From contig JAGRGU010000012.1 of assembly GCA_020445335.1 (NCBI GenBank), forward strand, positions 260 through 54,242: a DNA stretch of 53,983 bases. The letters are read 5' to 3'. The notes below the pieces were generated by a model. It worked only from the letters and a program-made list of their open reading frames with translations. It made no database searches and was not told the origin of the DNA. Shown piece by piece: positions 8,925 through 16,995 of the stretch. This DNA is from Gammaproteobacteria bacterium. GTDB taxonomy: Bacteria; Pseudomonadota; Gammaproteobacteria; Chromatiales; Chromatiaceae. The translations under genes and the position numbers were made by a program. Position 1 is the first letter of the stretch; each line of letters starts with the position of its first letter.

Positions 8925-9935
8925 CTAAAGTGGTGCAATCCGGTTCTCGATCGCGCCGAAGATACTGAGGCCGTTGGCATCCTGCATCTCGATGCGCACC
9001 CGGTCGCCGAAGCGCATGAAGGGGGTTGCCGGCTGGCCCTGTTCGATGGTCTCGTACATGCGCAACTCGGCCAGGCAGCAGTAGCCGACGCCGCCGTTGG
9101 CGATGCTCGAGCCCCAAAGGTCGCCCTGCTTGTTGGAGACCGTGCCCGAGCCTACGATCGAGCCTGCCTCCAGTTCACGGGTTGTTGCGGCGTGCGCCAG
9201 CAGCCGAGTGAAATCGAAGGTCATGTCGATGCCGGCCTGCGGGCGTCCGAAGGGCTCGCCGTTGAGCCATACCTGCAGCGGCAGGTTGACCTTGTGCGCG
9301 CGCCAGGCGTCGCCGAGCTCGTCGGGGGTGACCGCCACCGGCGAAAAGGCGCTCGCGGGCTTGGACTGGTAGAAACCGAACCCCTTGGACAGTTCGTTGG
9401 GAATCAGCCCGCGCAGCGAGACGTCGTTGACCAGCATTAGCAGGCGAATGGACTCGCCGCACTGCTCCGGGCTCGCCCCGATCGGCAGATCGCCGGTGAT
9501 GACGGCCAACTCGGCTTCGAAGTCGATGCCGTACTCCTCGCTCGGCACCAGGATGTTGTCGCATGGGCCGATGAAGCTGTCGGAGCCGCCCTGGTAGATC
9601 AACGGGTCGCTGTAGAAAGAGTCGGGCAGCTGCGCGCCGCGCGCCTTGCGCACCAGTTCGACGTGGTTGATGTAGGCGGAGCCGTCGGCCCACTGGTAGG
9701 CGCGCGGCAGCGGCGAATGGCAGGCTTTGGGGTCGAACGGCAGTGCGTTCCTGGCGCTGCCGTCATTGAGCGCTGCGTAGACCTGCTGCAGTTGCGGCGC
9801 GCACCCTGCCCATTCGTCCAGCGCCCGTTGCAGCGTCGCGGCGATGCCCGGCACCGCCTGATAGAGGGAGAGGTCGCGGTTGACGACCACCAGCGTGCCG
9901 TCGCGGCCGCCGCTTTTGAGTGTTGCGAGTTTCAT
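8925..9935 (-). CDS. fahA: Fumarylacetoacetase
   Basis: A 336-residue FAH-fold hydrolase beginning MKLATLKSGGRDGTLVVVNRD. The metal-binding core shows as EEYGIDFEAELAVITGDLP (two acidic ligands), LMLVNDVSLRG (acidic ligand), KPASAFSPVAV and GSGTVSNKQGD. This is the short bacterial fumarylacetoacetase type often linked to hmgA and maiA. It splits fumarylacetoacetate into fumarate and acetoacetate, the last step before AacS. The frame extends far upstream, but the ATG at 9935 is the family start. It lies between the metallo-hydrolase-like gene (56-nt gap) and the AEC carrier. Confidence 0.88.
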   Translation of the reverse strand: MKLATLKSGGRDGTLVVVNRDLSLYQAVPGIAATLQRALDEWAGCAPQLQQVYAALNDGSARNALPFDPKACHSPLPRAYQWADGSAYINHVELVRKARGAQLPDSFYSDPLIYQGGSDSFIGPCDNILVPSEEYGIDFEAELAVITGDLPIGASPEQCGESIRLLMLVNDVSLRGLIPNELSKGFGFYQSKPASAFSPVAVTPDELGDAWRAHKVNLPLQVWLNGEPFGRPQAGIDMTFDFTRLLAHAATTRELEAGSIVGSGTVSNKQGDLWGSSIANGGVGYCCLAELRMYETIEQGQPATPFMRFGDRVRIEMQDANGLSIFGAIENRIAPL

Positions 9936-9991
9936 CGTGTCGGCTGTCTCCGGGTAGGCAAAAAAGTGTCTGAACCTTAGGGTTTCCAGTT

Positions 9992-10954
9992 TCAATCCGC
10001 CTGCAGTCCATGCCACATCTCCTGGTCGCGCTCGGCCGTCCAGATACGTGGATCGCGGATCCCCGAGGCTTCGTCGTGGGCACGGGTGACGTCGAACGGC
10101 AGGCAGTGCTCGTAAATGAAGACCTGCTCGAACTTCGGGTCCATCGCCCTGCGTGCGTGCGCCATCGTCTGCTTCAGATTCATCCCCTTTGCCACCGCCT
10201 GCTGCGCGCTCTGGTAGAGCGTGGTGACGAAATCCCGGGTGTAGGCCAGCCCTGCCGCGATCGACTCGGCCGTCTCCAGCGCCGGCCCGCGACCGGGAAC
10301 CAGTTTGGCTGGCTTGAGCGCGGCGACGTTGACGAGCGTCTGCGGCCAGTCGGCGAGGTAGGCGTCGCCGGTGTAGCAGGCGGCATCGCATTCGACCAGG
10401 TCGCCGGAGTAGAGCACCTCCTCGGCGGGGACCCAGACCAGCGTGTCGCCCTTGGTGTGGCCACGACCGAGCTGCATGATGCGCACCTCGAGACCGCCCA
10501 GCCAGAGCGCCATCTCACCCTTGAAGGTGAGCGTCGGCCAAGTCAGCCCGGGCACGCTCTCGACCCCCTGGAACAGGCGCGGAAAACGGCCGATCTCTGA
10601 GTCCATGTCTTGCTGTCCGCGTTCGACGATCAGGTCGTAGGTATCGCGGCTGGCGATGATCTGCTGCAGTCCGGCGTCGCGGTAGCCGCTCGCCCCCAGC
10701 ACGCGCACCGCGTGGTAGTGCGTGAGCACCACGTATCTGATCGGTTTGTCGCTCACTTCGCGCACCCGGCGGATCACATCCTGCGCCATGATCGGGGTCG
10801 CGGTGGCATCGATGATCATCACCGAGTCGTCGCCTATGATCACGCCTGTATTGGGATCGCCCTCGGCGGTGTAGGCCCAGCAGTGAGCGGAGAGCTGACT
10901 GAAGGTGACCTGCTTCTCCTCGAGGTCGGCGGTGGATGCGAATTTGCTGCTCAT
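9992..10954 (-). CDS. Metallo-beta-lactamase-fold protein with degenerate metal motif
   Basis: A 320-residue MBL-fold protein. The usual HxHxDH motif reads H79-Y-H81-A-V-R here, so both zinc-2 residues Asp and His are replaced. H166 (GRGHTKGDTL) and D185 (LYSGDLVE) remain, so a single-metal site is possible. The family is found in aromatic degradation clusters without an established reaction; an esterase/lactonase or thioester hydrolase acting on pathway intermediates would fit. It is the first gene of the minus-strand MBL - fahA - AEC run and diverges from the IclR regulator. Confidence 0.75.
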   Translation of the reverse strand: MSSKFASTADLEEKQVTFSQLSAHCWAYTAEGDPNTGVIIGDDSVMIIDATATPIMAQDVIRRVREVSDKPIRYVVLTHYHAVRVLGASGYRDAGLQQIIASRDTYDLIVERGQQDMDSEIGRFPRLFQGVESVPGLTWPTLTFKGEMALWLGGLEVRIMQLGRGHTKGDTLVWVPAEEVLYSGDLVECDAACYTGDAYLADWPQTLVNVAALKPAKLVPGRGPALETAESIAAGLAYTRDFVTTLYQSAQQAVAKGMNLKQTMAHARRAMDPKFEQVFIYEHCLPFDVTRAHDEASGIRDPRIWTAERDQEMWHGLQAD

Positions 10955-11099
10955 TTGAACTCCATCTGGATATATTACGGAATATGTAAAATAAATTACC
11001 GAAAGTCAGGTGAAATAAAGCATTGCAATAGGAAGTAGTCAAACCAAACCTTGGAAGCAATAATAATTTTTACTTAATTCGTAAACTTGGAGGTGCCCT
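10955..11099. promoter_or_regulatory. Divergent promoter and candidate operator, MBL / iclR
   Basis: AT-rich spacer between the divergent MBL and IclR genes. ATTACGGAA (10974-10982) and ATTACCGAA (10995-11003) form a direct repeat with 21-bp period, two helical turns. AATATGTAAA (10981-10990) lies between and has near-copies in the catabolic operon promoter. IclR-family regulators often bind their own divergent promoter, so this is a candidate operator (inference). GGAGGT at 11089-11094 is the ribosome binding site of the regulator. Confidence 0.45.
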
Positions 11100-11921
11100 G
11101 TGGCGGTCGTGGAAAATAGCAAAAAGAGGTTGCCGGGGAGAGGTGGGGTGCAGTCGGTGGAGGTGGGCATGCGTCTACTGAAGGCGTTGGCGGCGATCGG
11201 CGGCCGGGCGACTCTGAATGAGCTCTCCGCTTCACTGGAGATGCATCCGGCCAAGGCGCACCGCTACCTGGTCAGCCTGATCGAGTCGGGTTTCGTGGAG
11301 AGGAGCGCGCATGGGCTCTACGATCTCGGCCCCTACGTGCTGGAGTTCTCCACCTCTTACCTCTCCCGCCTGGATCCGACCACGATCGCCTCGCCGGTGG
11401 TGGAGCGGCTCAGCTCTGAGAGCAACGAGGGGATCATTCTCTGCGTCTGGGGTTCCGCCGGTACCACGGTGATCCGCTGGCTGCAGTCGCGGCGGCCGAT
11501 CTCGGTCGGTATCCGCCCGGGTGCGCTCTTCTCCACCACCATGTCGGCCGCGGGACGGATCTTTCTCACCTACCTGCCGCGCGAGGAGACGGCGGCGATC
11601 ATCGACGCCGAGCTGAAGACGCTGGCGGCGGCCAACCATCCGCTGGCGCCGGGCGGGCTCGACGACATCGAGCGGATCATCGAGGAGACCCGCGCGCATC
11701 GTATGGCGCGGGTCAGCGGGCACAGCATCGAGTACGTCTCGGCGCTCGGCGCACCGGTATTCGACTATCGCGGTGATCTGGCGCTGGCGCTGGTGCTGTT
11801 CGGCTTCAAGTCGAGTTTCGACATCGACTGGGATGGGCGCAACGCCAGCCTGCTGCGGGCGGCGGCAGACGAGATTTCAAAACGCTTGGGGTATGTGCCG
11901 GGAGATGGTGGCCAGACATGA
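11100..11921 (+). CDS. IclR-family transcriptional regulator
   Basis: A 273-residue regulator with an N-terminal winged helix (SVEVGMRLLKALAAIGGRATLNEL, then HPAKAHRYLVSLIESGFVER) and a C-terminal effector-binding GAF-like domain (PGALFSTTMSAAGRIFLTYLP, then LGAPVFDYRGDLALALVLFG). HmgR, which controls homogentisate genes in Pseudomonas putida, is also an IclR protein, so control of this locus is likely. It starts at GTG 11100, five bases after a clear GGAGGT. It is transcribed away from the MBL - fahA - AEC unit. Confidence 0.85.
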   Translation: MAVVENSKKRLPGRGGVQSVEVGMRLLKALAAIGGRATLNELSASLEMHPAKAHRYLVSLIESGFVERSAHGLYDLGPYVLEFSTSYLSRLDPTTIASPVVERLSSESNEGIILCVWGSAGTTVIRWLQSRRPISVGIRPGALFSTTMSAAGRIFLTYLPREETAAIIDAELKTLAAANHPLAPGGLDDIERIIEETRAHRMARVSGHSIEYVSALGAPVFDYRGDLALALVLFGFKSSFDIDWDGRNASLLRAAADEISKRLGYVPGDGGQT

Positions 11922-12115
11922 CCGTCTGGCCCGGCGAGTCCCGATAAAAGCGGGTTTTGGCAATTTCCAATGTTGCGGCAATCGCGCCCCGGCCTTCATC
12001 AGCACGGTGACAATAAATGGAAAAACGGCGGGTGTAGCTGAAATGCGGATGGCCCGTGGTGACAGGCCGCTTTGCTTTCCTTCGATGCTTCCCTTTCTGA
12101 TTCCCCCTTACTCTG

Positions 12116-12152
12116 CCGAAGGTGCGGCGCCCGCCAACCGCCGCACCTTCGG
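12116..12152. terminator. 14-bp perfect hairpin between convergent genes
   Basis: CCGAAGGTGCGGCG (12116-12129) and its exact complement (12139-12152) enclose a 9-nt loop. It lies between the end of the IclR gene and the end of the secreted HAF-repeat protein gene, which converge. There is no clear T-run on either side, so a bidirectional stop or messenger end is probable but not certain. The rest of 11922-12115 shows nothing I can name. Confidence 0.5.
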
Positions 12153-12174
12153 TGGGAGTTACCGGGGTGGATGC

Positions 12175-13830
12175 TTACTTCCTGGGTTTGCCGCCCCCTT
12201 TGCCGCCACCGCCTTTGCCGCCCCCTTTACCGCCAGTGGCTTTCTCCACCGTGACGGATACGGATTTGAGTGCGCCGTTGCCCATGGCGTCGGACACGCT
12301 GACAGAGACAGTGTGGATACCGGCAGTCAATCGGGAAGTATCCCAACGACATGAGGCGGTCGAACTGTCGAAGGTGTCACACGGCCGCTTCATACCGGCT
12401 GCACTGACGCTGATCAACCTGACACCGACATTGTCCGTGGCTGTGACATCGATGGTGACGATGCCACTCACCACATCACCGTCCTGCAAGGATATGAAGG
12501 TGATGACCGGTGCCTCGCTGTCGCCCTGGGCGGGGGCTGTTGCCGAAACGACAGCCGAGGGTTCTGAGTTGCCGGCCAGACCGACGGCCAGGATGCGATA
12601 GGCATAGCTCTCGCCACTTACCAGCGCCATATCGCGATAGAACAGATTGTTGGTCGAGGTGAGGTTGAGGAATCCTGCGTCCCCCGGTCCCTGCCGCTCG
12701 ACGATATAGCTTCGTGTGAGGTCGTCCGCCGGACTCCAGCTAAGATCGATGCTGATAAAATTCTGCTGTGCGGTGGGGACATGGGGAACGGCCGCCACAT
12801 TAACTGGTGCCAATGGCACCGGCAGATCGCCGGTCACCGTCATCAGCACCACGCCGGCCTCACCGGTCTGGCTGTTGCTGCCGTAAGCCAGTAGTCTCCG
12901 GTTGTTATCCACGTCGAGGGCTCGTCCCAGCGTCCAGTCGCTGCCGGAAGGGTCCAGCAGCGAGCCCGGACAGTAGAAGCCGAGATCGGCAAAATAGACC
13001 ATGGTGCCGCAGGATACGCCGTTGATAAGGAGATCCCCGATGTCGTTCATGCCCCCTGTGGAGATATTGGTAACGACATCGGTGAGCATGTTCCAGCCAC
13101 CGCCTATCGTGTATACGCCGAGCGCCTGGTAGCGGGTAGAGCCGATGATAGTGGTCAGCAGCGTGACCGCGACATCGTTGTTGTTGTTCAGATCGGTCGG
13201 ATACATGGCTGCCGCCCTTATGCCATCAGGTTGTGGCGGCAGGCCCAGGTCGGTCATGTTGGTGTAGTCGAACAGCGTGACATTGGTCAGGATGATGCCG
13301 TTGTCGTTGATCGTGATCGGGTTGGACAACTGCAGCAGCGGCACGACATTGGTATCGTCGATGACATAGGCGCGATAGGTCGGCAGAACGCCGTCGATTC
13401 CGAAACCGGAGATCAAAATCTGGTCCAGGTTGTTGATCGCGACCGCGGTTCCGCGAGTGGCACTGCCCGCGAGCGGGAGCATCTCAATGGTGTAACCGCC
13501 CAAACCGTCTGGTATCCAGATCACCGGCAGGTCACTGGTGGTCTGGCCATCCGGGTAGATGGTGCCGACGATGAGGCCCTTGTCGTTCATATCGCTGACA
13601 CGTGCAGCCAGAACGCCGTCCGGAAGCGGCAGATCCTGTGGGCCATTGCCATTGTTGTACCAGGGTTGTCCGGGGCCGGTGGAATTGTTGCCGATGATGA
13701 TGCCGGTCTCGTTTAACGAGGCGTATAGGCCGGGGCCGGCAAATTCGGCGGAATAGGACGGTACTGCCGCCGGAGCGTTGAGTGGCAGCAGCAACGCTGC
13801 TAGTAGAGTAAGAATTATTGGGGGGCGCAT
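12175..13830 (-). CDS. Secreted HAF-repeat / Ig-like protein with Gly-Lys tail
   Basis: A 551-residue exported protein. A signal peptide (MRPPIILTLLAALLLPLNAPAA) is followed to about residue 310 by HAF-type extracellular repeats, seen as SLNETGIIIGNN, DMNDKGLIVGTI, TINDNGIILTN, DLNNNNDVAV and GMNDIGDLLING. Then come a fibronectin III-like domain (ISIDLSWSPADDLTRSYIVERQG), an Ig-like domain (APVITFISLQDGDVVSG) with two Cys, and a C-terminal tail of repeated GGK/GGGK units. No LPXTG, PEP-CTERM or type IX sorting signal is visible. Role unknown; a cell-surface or matrix protein whose basic tail binds polyanions is one idea. TCAGGAGGAACTC is a strong ribosome binding site. Its lower GC than the flanks suggests transfer. 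Confidence 0.75.
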   Translation of the reverse strand: MRPPIILTLLAALLLPLNAPAAVPSYSAEFAGPGLYASLNETGIIIGNNSTGPGQPWYNNGNGPQDLPLPDGVLAARVSDMNDKGLIVGTIYPDGQTTSDLPVIWIPDGLGGYTIEMLPLAGSATRGTAVAINNLDQILISGFGIDGVLPTYRAYVIDDTNVVPLLQLSNPITINDNGIILTNVTLFDYTNMTDLGLPPQPDGIRAAAMYPTDLNNNNDVAVTLLTTIIGSTRYQALGVYTIGGGWNMLTDVVTNISTGGMNDIGDLLINGVSCGTMVYFADLGFYCPGSLLDPSGSDWTLGRALDVDNNRRLLAYGSNSQTGEAGVVLMTVTGDLPVPLAPVNVAAVPHVPTAQQNFISIDLSWSPADDLTRSYIVERQGPGDAGFLNLTSTNNLFYRDMALVSGESYAYRILAVGLAGNSEPSAVVSATAPAQGDSEAPVITFISLQDGDVVSGIVTIDVTATDNVGVRLISVSAAGMKRPCDTFDSSTASCRWDTSRLTAGIHTVSVSVSDAMGNGALKSVSVTVEKATGGKGGGKGGGGKGGGKPRK

Positions 13831-14225
13831 CGTGAGTTCCTCCTGAGCTGAAAATATCGTGTGCTCGATACTCCACTGTTGTAGTTCGAAGGAACCTGAA
13901 AACACTGGTGTTGACCGAGCGCGCTACCCTATATATGGAAACTTTAGTTTCGGACAGGCATCCGACCAACGGACTTTCGGTCAAAAATCTTTCGGACTAA
14001 AGTACTGCCCGCAATCGGACCAAGGTACCAGCAGCGAGTACCTACTGGCGGCTCCGGGACGATGTGTCGGAGAGGAGCCGACGCCCAACCTTCATGTTGC
14101 CGGCGCTGGCCATATCGGTACGGATTGCCAGGAGGTCGGCAGGGCACGAGACTCCGCATCCATCTTCCGCTGAAACAGAGACGTATTGTCGATAGCTCGC
14201 GGTTCTATCCGCAAAATGACAGGGC
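13831..14225. promoter_or_regulatory. Upstream region of the HAF-repeat gene with repeated TCGGAC
   Basis: No gene seen. TCGGACN heptamers lie at 13950-13956, 13969-13975 (ACGGACT), 13992-13998 and 14015-14021, with spacings of 19, 23 and 23 bp, plus an inverted copy TCCGACC at 13961-13967. They lie 120-190 bp upstream of the secreted protein start and may be regulator sites; no known consensus was recognised. Confidence 0.3.
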
Positions 14226-14255
14226 GGGCAAACGGCCTTCCCCGGCCGTTTACCC
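14226..14255 (-). terminator. Hairpin after comEA
   Basis: On the minus strand, 13 nt after the preceding gene's region, GGGTAAACGGCC pairs with GGCCGTTTGCCC around a 6-nt GGGGAA loop; one pair is G-U. The stem is 12 bp. A weak T-rich stretch follows only further on, so termination is likely but not classical. Confidence 0.5.
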
Positions 14256-14263
14256 ACATTGAC

Positions 14264-14887
14264 TCATTGTTTGTTCTTCTTGGTGTTGTCAGGCTTTGCT
14301 TTTTTAATGTTTTTGTTTGGGCTGGCTTTTTTGCTGCCGCCATTCTTTGAGGTTTTCGATCTGCTCGTTTCCCTTTCTTCGCTAACCCTGGACGATTTCC
14401 TGCTCTCTGCTTTGGTATCCTTTTTATTGGACTTGTTTGATTCCTTCTTTACGATCTGGTCCTGTTTTTTAGCGGCACTCTTTTCAGGTTTGGTCTGCTT
14501 TTGCTCGCTTGTCCTGCCTGTTTTTCTGTCCGCGGGCGAACGTTTGCTCTCATCGTTCAGAGCCGAGCGTTCGCTACTTCTGACCGTTGCCCTGGTCAGT
14601 CCTTTTGTTGTCGAGAGGTTGTTTCTGTTTCGCTTATAGAGCGCTTCGCCGATGCCCGGTACCTTTTGGATATCTTCAACGCTTTTGAACGCACCATTTG
14701 TTTTCCGATAATCGATAATGGCTTTTGCCTTTACTGGGCCGATACCCGATAAGTTCTGCTGTAACGCCTCAGCATCGGCCTGGTTGATATTGACCGTCTC
14801 TGCCATGGCATTGAGAGATGAAAAACCAGCGACCAACATCAAGACAAGAAAGAGAAAGAAAGGAGTGCCTTTTTCACGCAAAATCAT
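14264..14887 (-). CDS. comEA: ComEA-type helix-hairpin-helix protein with long basic tail
   Basis: A 207-residue exported protein. After a signal peptide or membrane anchor (residues about 1-30) comes the ComEA double helix-hairpin-helix domain: VNINQADAEALQQNLSGIG, then AIIDYRKTNGAFKSVEDI and VPGIGEALYKRNRNNL (about 32-92). ComEA binds incoming DNA in the periplasm during natural transformation. Ordinary gammaproteobacterial ComEA ends here, but this one adds about 115 disordered residues rich in Lys, Ser, Arg and Glu. The ATG at 14887 has GGAG nine bases upstream; a further ATG at 14902 would add five residues. Base composition is lower in GC than neighbouring genes. Confidence 0.8.
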   Translation of the reverse strand: MILREKGTPFFLFLVLMLVAGFSSLNAMAETVNINQADAEALQQNLSGIGPVKAKAIIDYRKTNGAFKSVEDIQKVPGIGEALYKRNRNNLSTTKGLTRATVRSSERSALNDESKRSPADRKTGRTSEQKQTKPEKSAAKKQDQIVKKESNKSNKKDTKAESRKSSRVSEERETSRSKTSKNGGSKKASPNKNIKKAKPDNTKKNKQ

Positions 14888-15087
14888 CTTTGAAAGCTCC
14901 ATGGGTTTATCGGGAAAAGTCGCCGGCCTTCGTGGTTGTCAATGAATTATAAAGATAACCGACTGCACCGACTATATCGTGGTTATCAAGTTCACAATCG
15001 TTTCATGATTCGCACCAGCCTTCAGCAAATCGAGGGGCTGGAAGCGAACAAGTTCGGGGTCAGACTGAATTCGCCTGTCTCGACAGC

Positions 15088-16194
15088 CTAGAATTCAAAG
15101 GTAATTCTTGCCGAGGCTGTACTTACGTCGCGATCCGGTTCATCGTCGTCACCCGCGAGGCCGCGCTGATAACGACCGTGAAGGTACTCCAGCGTGAGGC
15201 TGATATGCTCGTCCGGCTCCCAGCCAAGCGCCGCTCCCGCCTGCCACCGTGGCTGGTCCTGCAACTCCCGACTCCCCTCCAGGCGCCATGTCAGCCGGAG
15301 CGATTCGTGCGCCAGCGGATGTGTGAGTTCGATGTTCCAGGCCAAAGGCATGTCGCGATCGTGTTGCCATTCCGAAAAACGGTCCAGCGCAGCGAGCGCC
15401 TCGGCGGTCACCGTGTATGCCGTGCCGTGCAGGCGCAGGAGTGCGCCGAGCGCGGCAACTTTGTGCGAGTAACGATTGCCAAAATCGGAGAGCATCCGCT
15501 CGTCCGAATCCGCAAGGTCAGACTGATAGCTGAGATCCAGCGAAAGGTTTTCGGAGATGTTCGCCTGCAGTCCAAAGGCCCAGTCCAGTCCGCGCCGATG
15601 AGTGTCGTTCCTGCCAGCCTCGCCCTGGTAGATCATCAGTGAAGGCTTGAACAGAGTGCCGGCGGTGTAGCTCAGGCTGAGACCATTGGCGCGGGTTTCG
15701 CCAAACTCGATCATAGGCCCGTTGATGAACTCGCTCGCGTAGACGCCGAGCGGCGTGTAAAACTTTCCGAAAGTGAACTCCCACTGCTCCAGTTCGATGG
15801 CACCAATCGCTTCATCAGCGCGCAGTTGTGCGGAGGTCGAGTCGTATTCGAACAGCAGCTCGAGTCTGAGCCGTTCCAGCGGGCGGATTTCCATTCCCAA
15901 TTGATAGTTCGAGGGAGTCTCCGTGGTGGTTTCCCGTCCGCCGCCATCCCATGGTGAGATACGTTGCCGATTCCACTCGATTTCTACCTGGCCAGAGAGT
16001 GCCAGCCAAGGTAAGACTCCCTGGCGCATCTCGTCGCGCTCCTCTGCAATCCCGTCCTGCGCATCGATCGGGATTGGAGGGAGCTCGCCCTTGGCCCGTG
16101 CTGGAACCATCAACAGCCAGCAAGTGAGCAGCGCGCAGCCCGACACCGTCACCGCGTTGTCTTTGGAGTCGAGCAGTGAGAAACGGAGTGACAT
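15088..16194 (-). CDS. LbtU-like outer-membrane porin
   Basis: A 368-residue outer-membrane beta-barrel ending in the usual aromatic (ARITFEF). A signal peptide (about 1-34) is followed by a short Asp/Glu-rich segment and alternating amphipathic strands. The stretch TFGKFYTPLGVYASEFINGP, then MIEFGETRANGLSLSY, resembles the LbtU siderophore-porin family first described in Legionella (receptor for legiobactin). A siderophore role is not certain. The gene diverges from an OmpR-type response regulator, which probably controls it. Confidence 0.75.
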   Translation of the reverse strand: MSLRFSLLDSKDNAVTVSGCALLTCWLLMVPARAKGELPPIPIDAQDGIAEERDEMRQGVLPWLALSGQVEIEWNRQRISPWDGGGRETTTETPSNYQLGMEIRPLERLRLELLFEYDSTSAQLRADEAIGAIELEQWEFTFGKFYTPLGVYASEFINGPMIEFGETRANGLSLSYTAGTLFKPSLMIYQGEAGRNDTHRRGLDWAFGLQANISENLSLDLSYQSDLADSDERMLSDFGNRYSHKVAALGALLRLHGTAYTVTAEALAALDRFSEWQHDRDMPLAWNIELTHPLAHESLRLTWRLEGSRELQDQPRWQAGAALGWEPDEHISLTLEYLHGRYQRGLAGDDDEPDRDVSTASARITFEF

Positions 16195-16317
16195 GGATCG
16201 TATTATTTCTCCACAAGCCGATTGGGCCAGTGACCGCCGATTGCGCCGATGCCAACTTATATTAGGTTAACAAATGGTAATGGCACCTGTCCGTTTGGAA
16301 GTCAATAATTGAGTATC
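16195..16317. promoter_or_regulatory. Divergent promoter region, porin / response regulator
   Basis: A 123-bp AT-richer spacer between the porin and the two-component system. CTTATATTAGGTTAAC (16256-16271) holds two TTAT/TTAA half-sites with 10-bp period, the spacing used by OmpR/PhoB-type regulators. This is only a candidate site. Confidence 0.3.
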
Positions 16318-16995
16318 ATGCGTATTCTCTTAGTCGAAGACGATCAGGAGGCTGCCGCCTATCTAAGCAAAGGGTTGCGTGAGAGCGGCAATACTGTCGA
16401 CCAGGCTGTGGATGGCAACGAAGGGCTGCATCTTGCGCTCTCTCTGGCTTACGATGTGCTGGTGGTCGATCGAATGCTGCCGGGCAGGGACGGATTGTCG
16501 CTCATCGCAATGCTGCGGGTCGGCCGGATTCAGACGCCGGTTTTGGTGCTGTCCGCTTTGGGTGAAGTCGACGATCGGGTGGCCGGTCTTCAGGCCGGGG
16601 GTGACGACTATCTGGTCAAGCCTTACGCCTTCAGCGAACTGCTGGCCAGGCTCGAAGCGCTCACCAGAAGGGCATTGCCGCATCAGGACGAGTTGACCTT
16701 GGCGGTTGCCGACCTGCACATGGATACGCAATCTCATGAAGTGAAGCGGGCCGGCCGCAAAGTTCATCTGCAGCCGATGGAGTTCCGTCTGCTCGAGTTT
16801 CTGCTGCGTAAGCCGAACAGGGTATTCACCCGTACCATGTTGTTGGAACAGGTGTGGGGCTACCATTTCAATCCACAGACCAATGTTATCGATGTTCATA
16901 TCAGTCGCCTGCGGCGCAAAATCGACAACGGCTTTACACCCGCGCTGCTGCACACGGTGCGAGGAACGGGATACAAGCTAAGTGCGTCTCCCTGA
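16318..16995 (+). CDS. OmpR/PhoB-family response regulator
   Basis: A 225-residue two-domain regulator. The receiver has acidic residues E8-D9-D10, phosphoacceptor D51 (VVDRMLPGRDG) and K101 (YLVKPY); the C-terminal winged helix shows PMEFRLLEFLLRKPNRVFTR and IDVHISRLRRKID. It belongs to the PmrA/QseB/CusR group. The cognate kinase follows with 14 bp overlap. Likely targets are the divergent porin and perhaps the eptA operon nearby; PmrA-type regulators often control eptA (established for enterobacteria, inferred here). A TTG at 16309 is a less likely start. Confidence 0.9.
   Translation: MRILLVEDDQEAAAYLSKGLRESGNTVDQAVDGNEGLHLALSLAYDVLVVDRMLPGRDGLSLIAMLRVGRIQTPVLVLSALGEVDDRVAGLQAGGDDYLVKPYAFSELLARLEALTRRALPHQDELTLAVADLHMDTQSHEVKRAGRKVHLQPMEFRLLEFLLRKPNRVFTRTMLLEQVWGYHFNPQTNVIDVHISRLRRKIDNGFTPALLHTVRGTGYKLSASP

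Noticed and set aside
15054..15070. GGGGTCAGACTGAATT as the end of a REP/IS200-like element
   Set aside because: A single copy with no partner end or transposase nearby; too little evidence.
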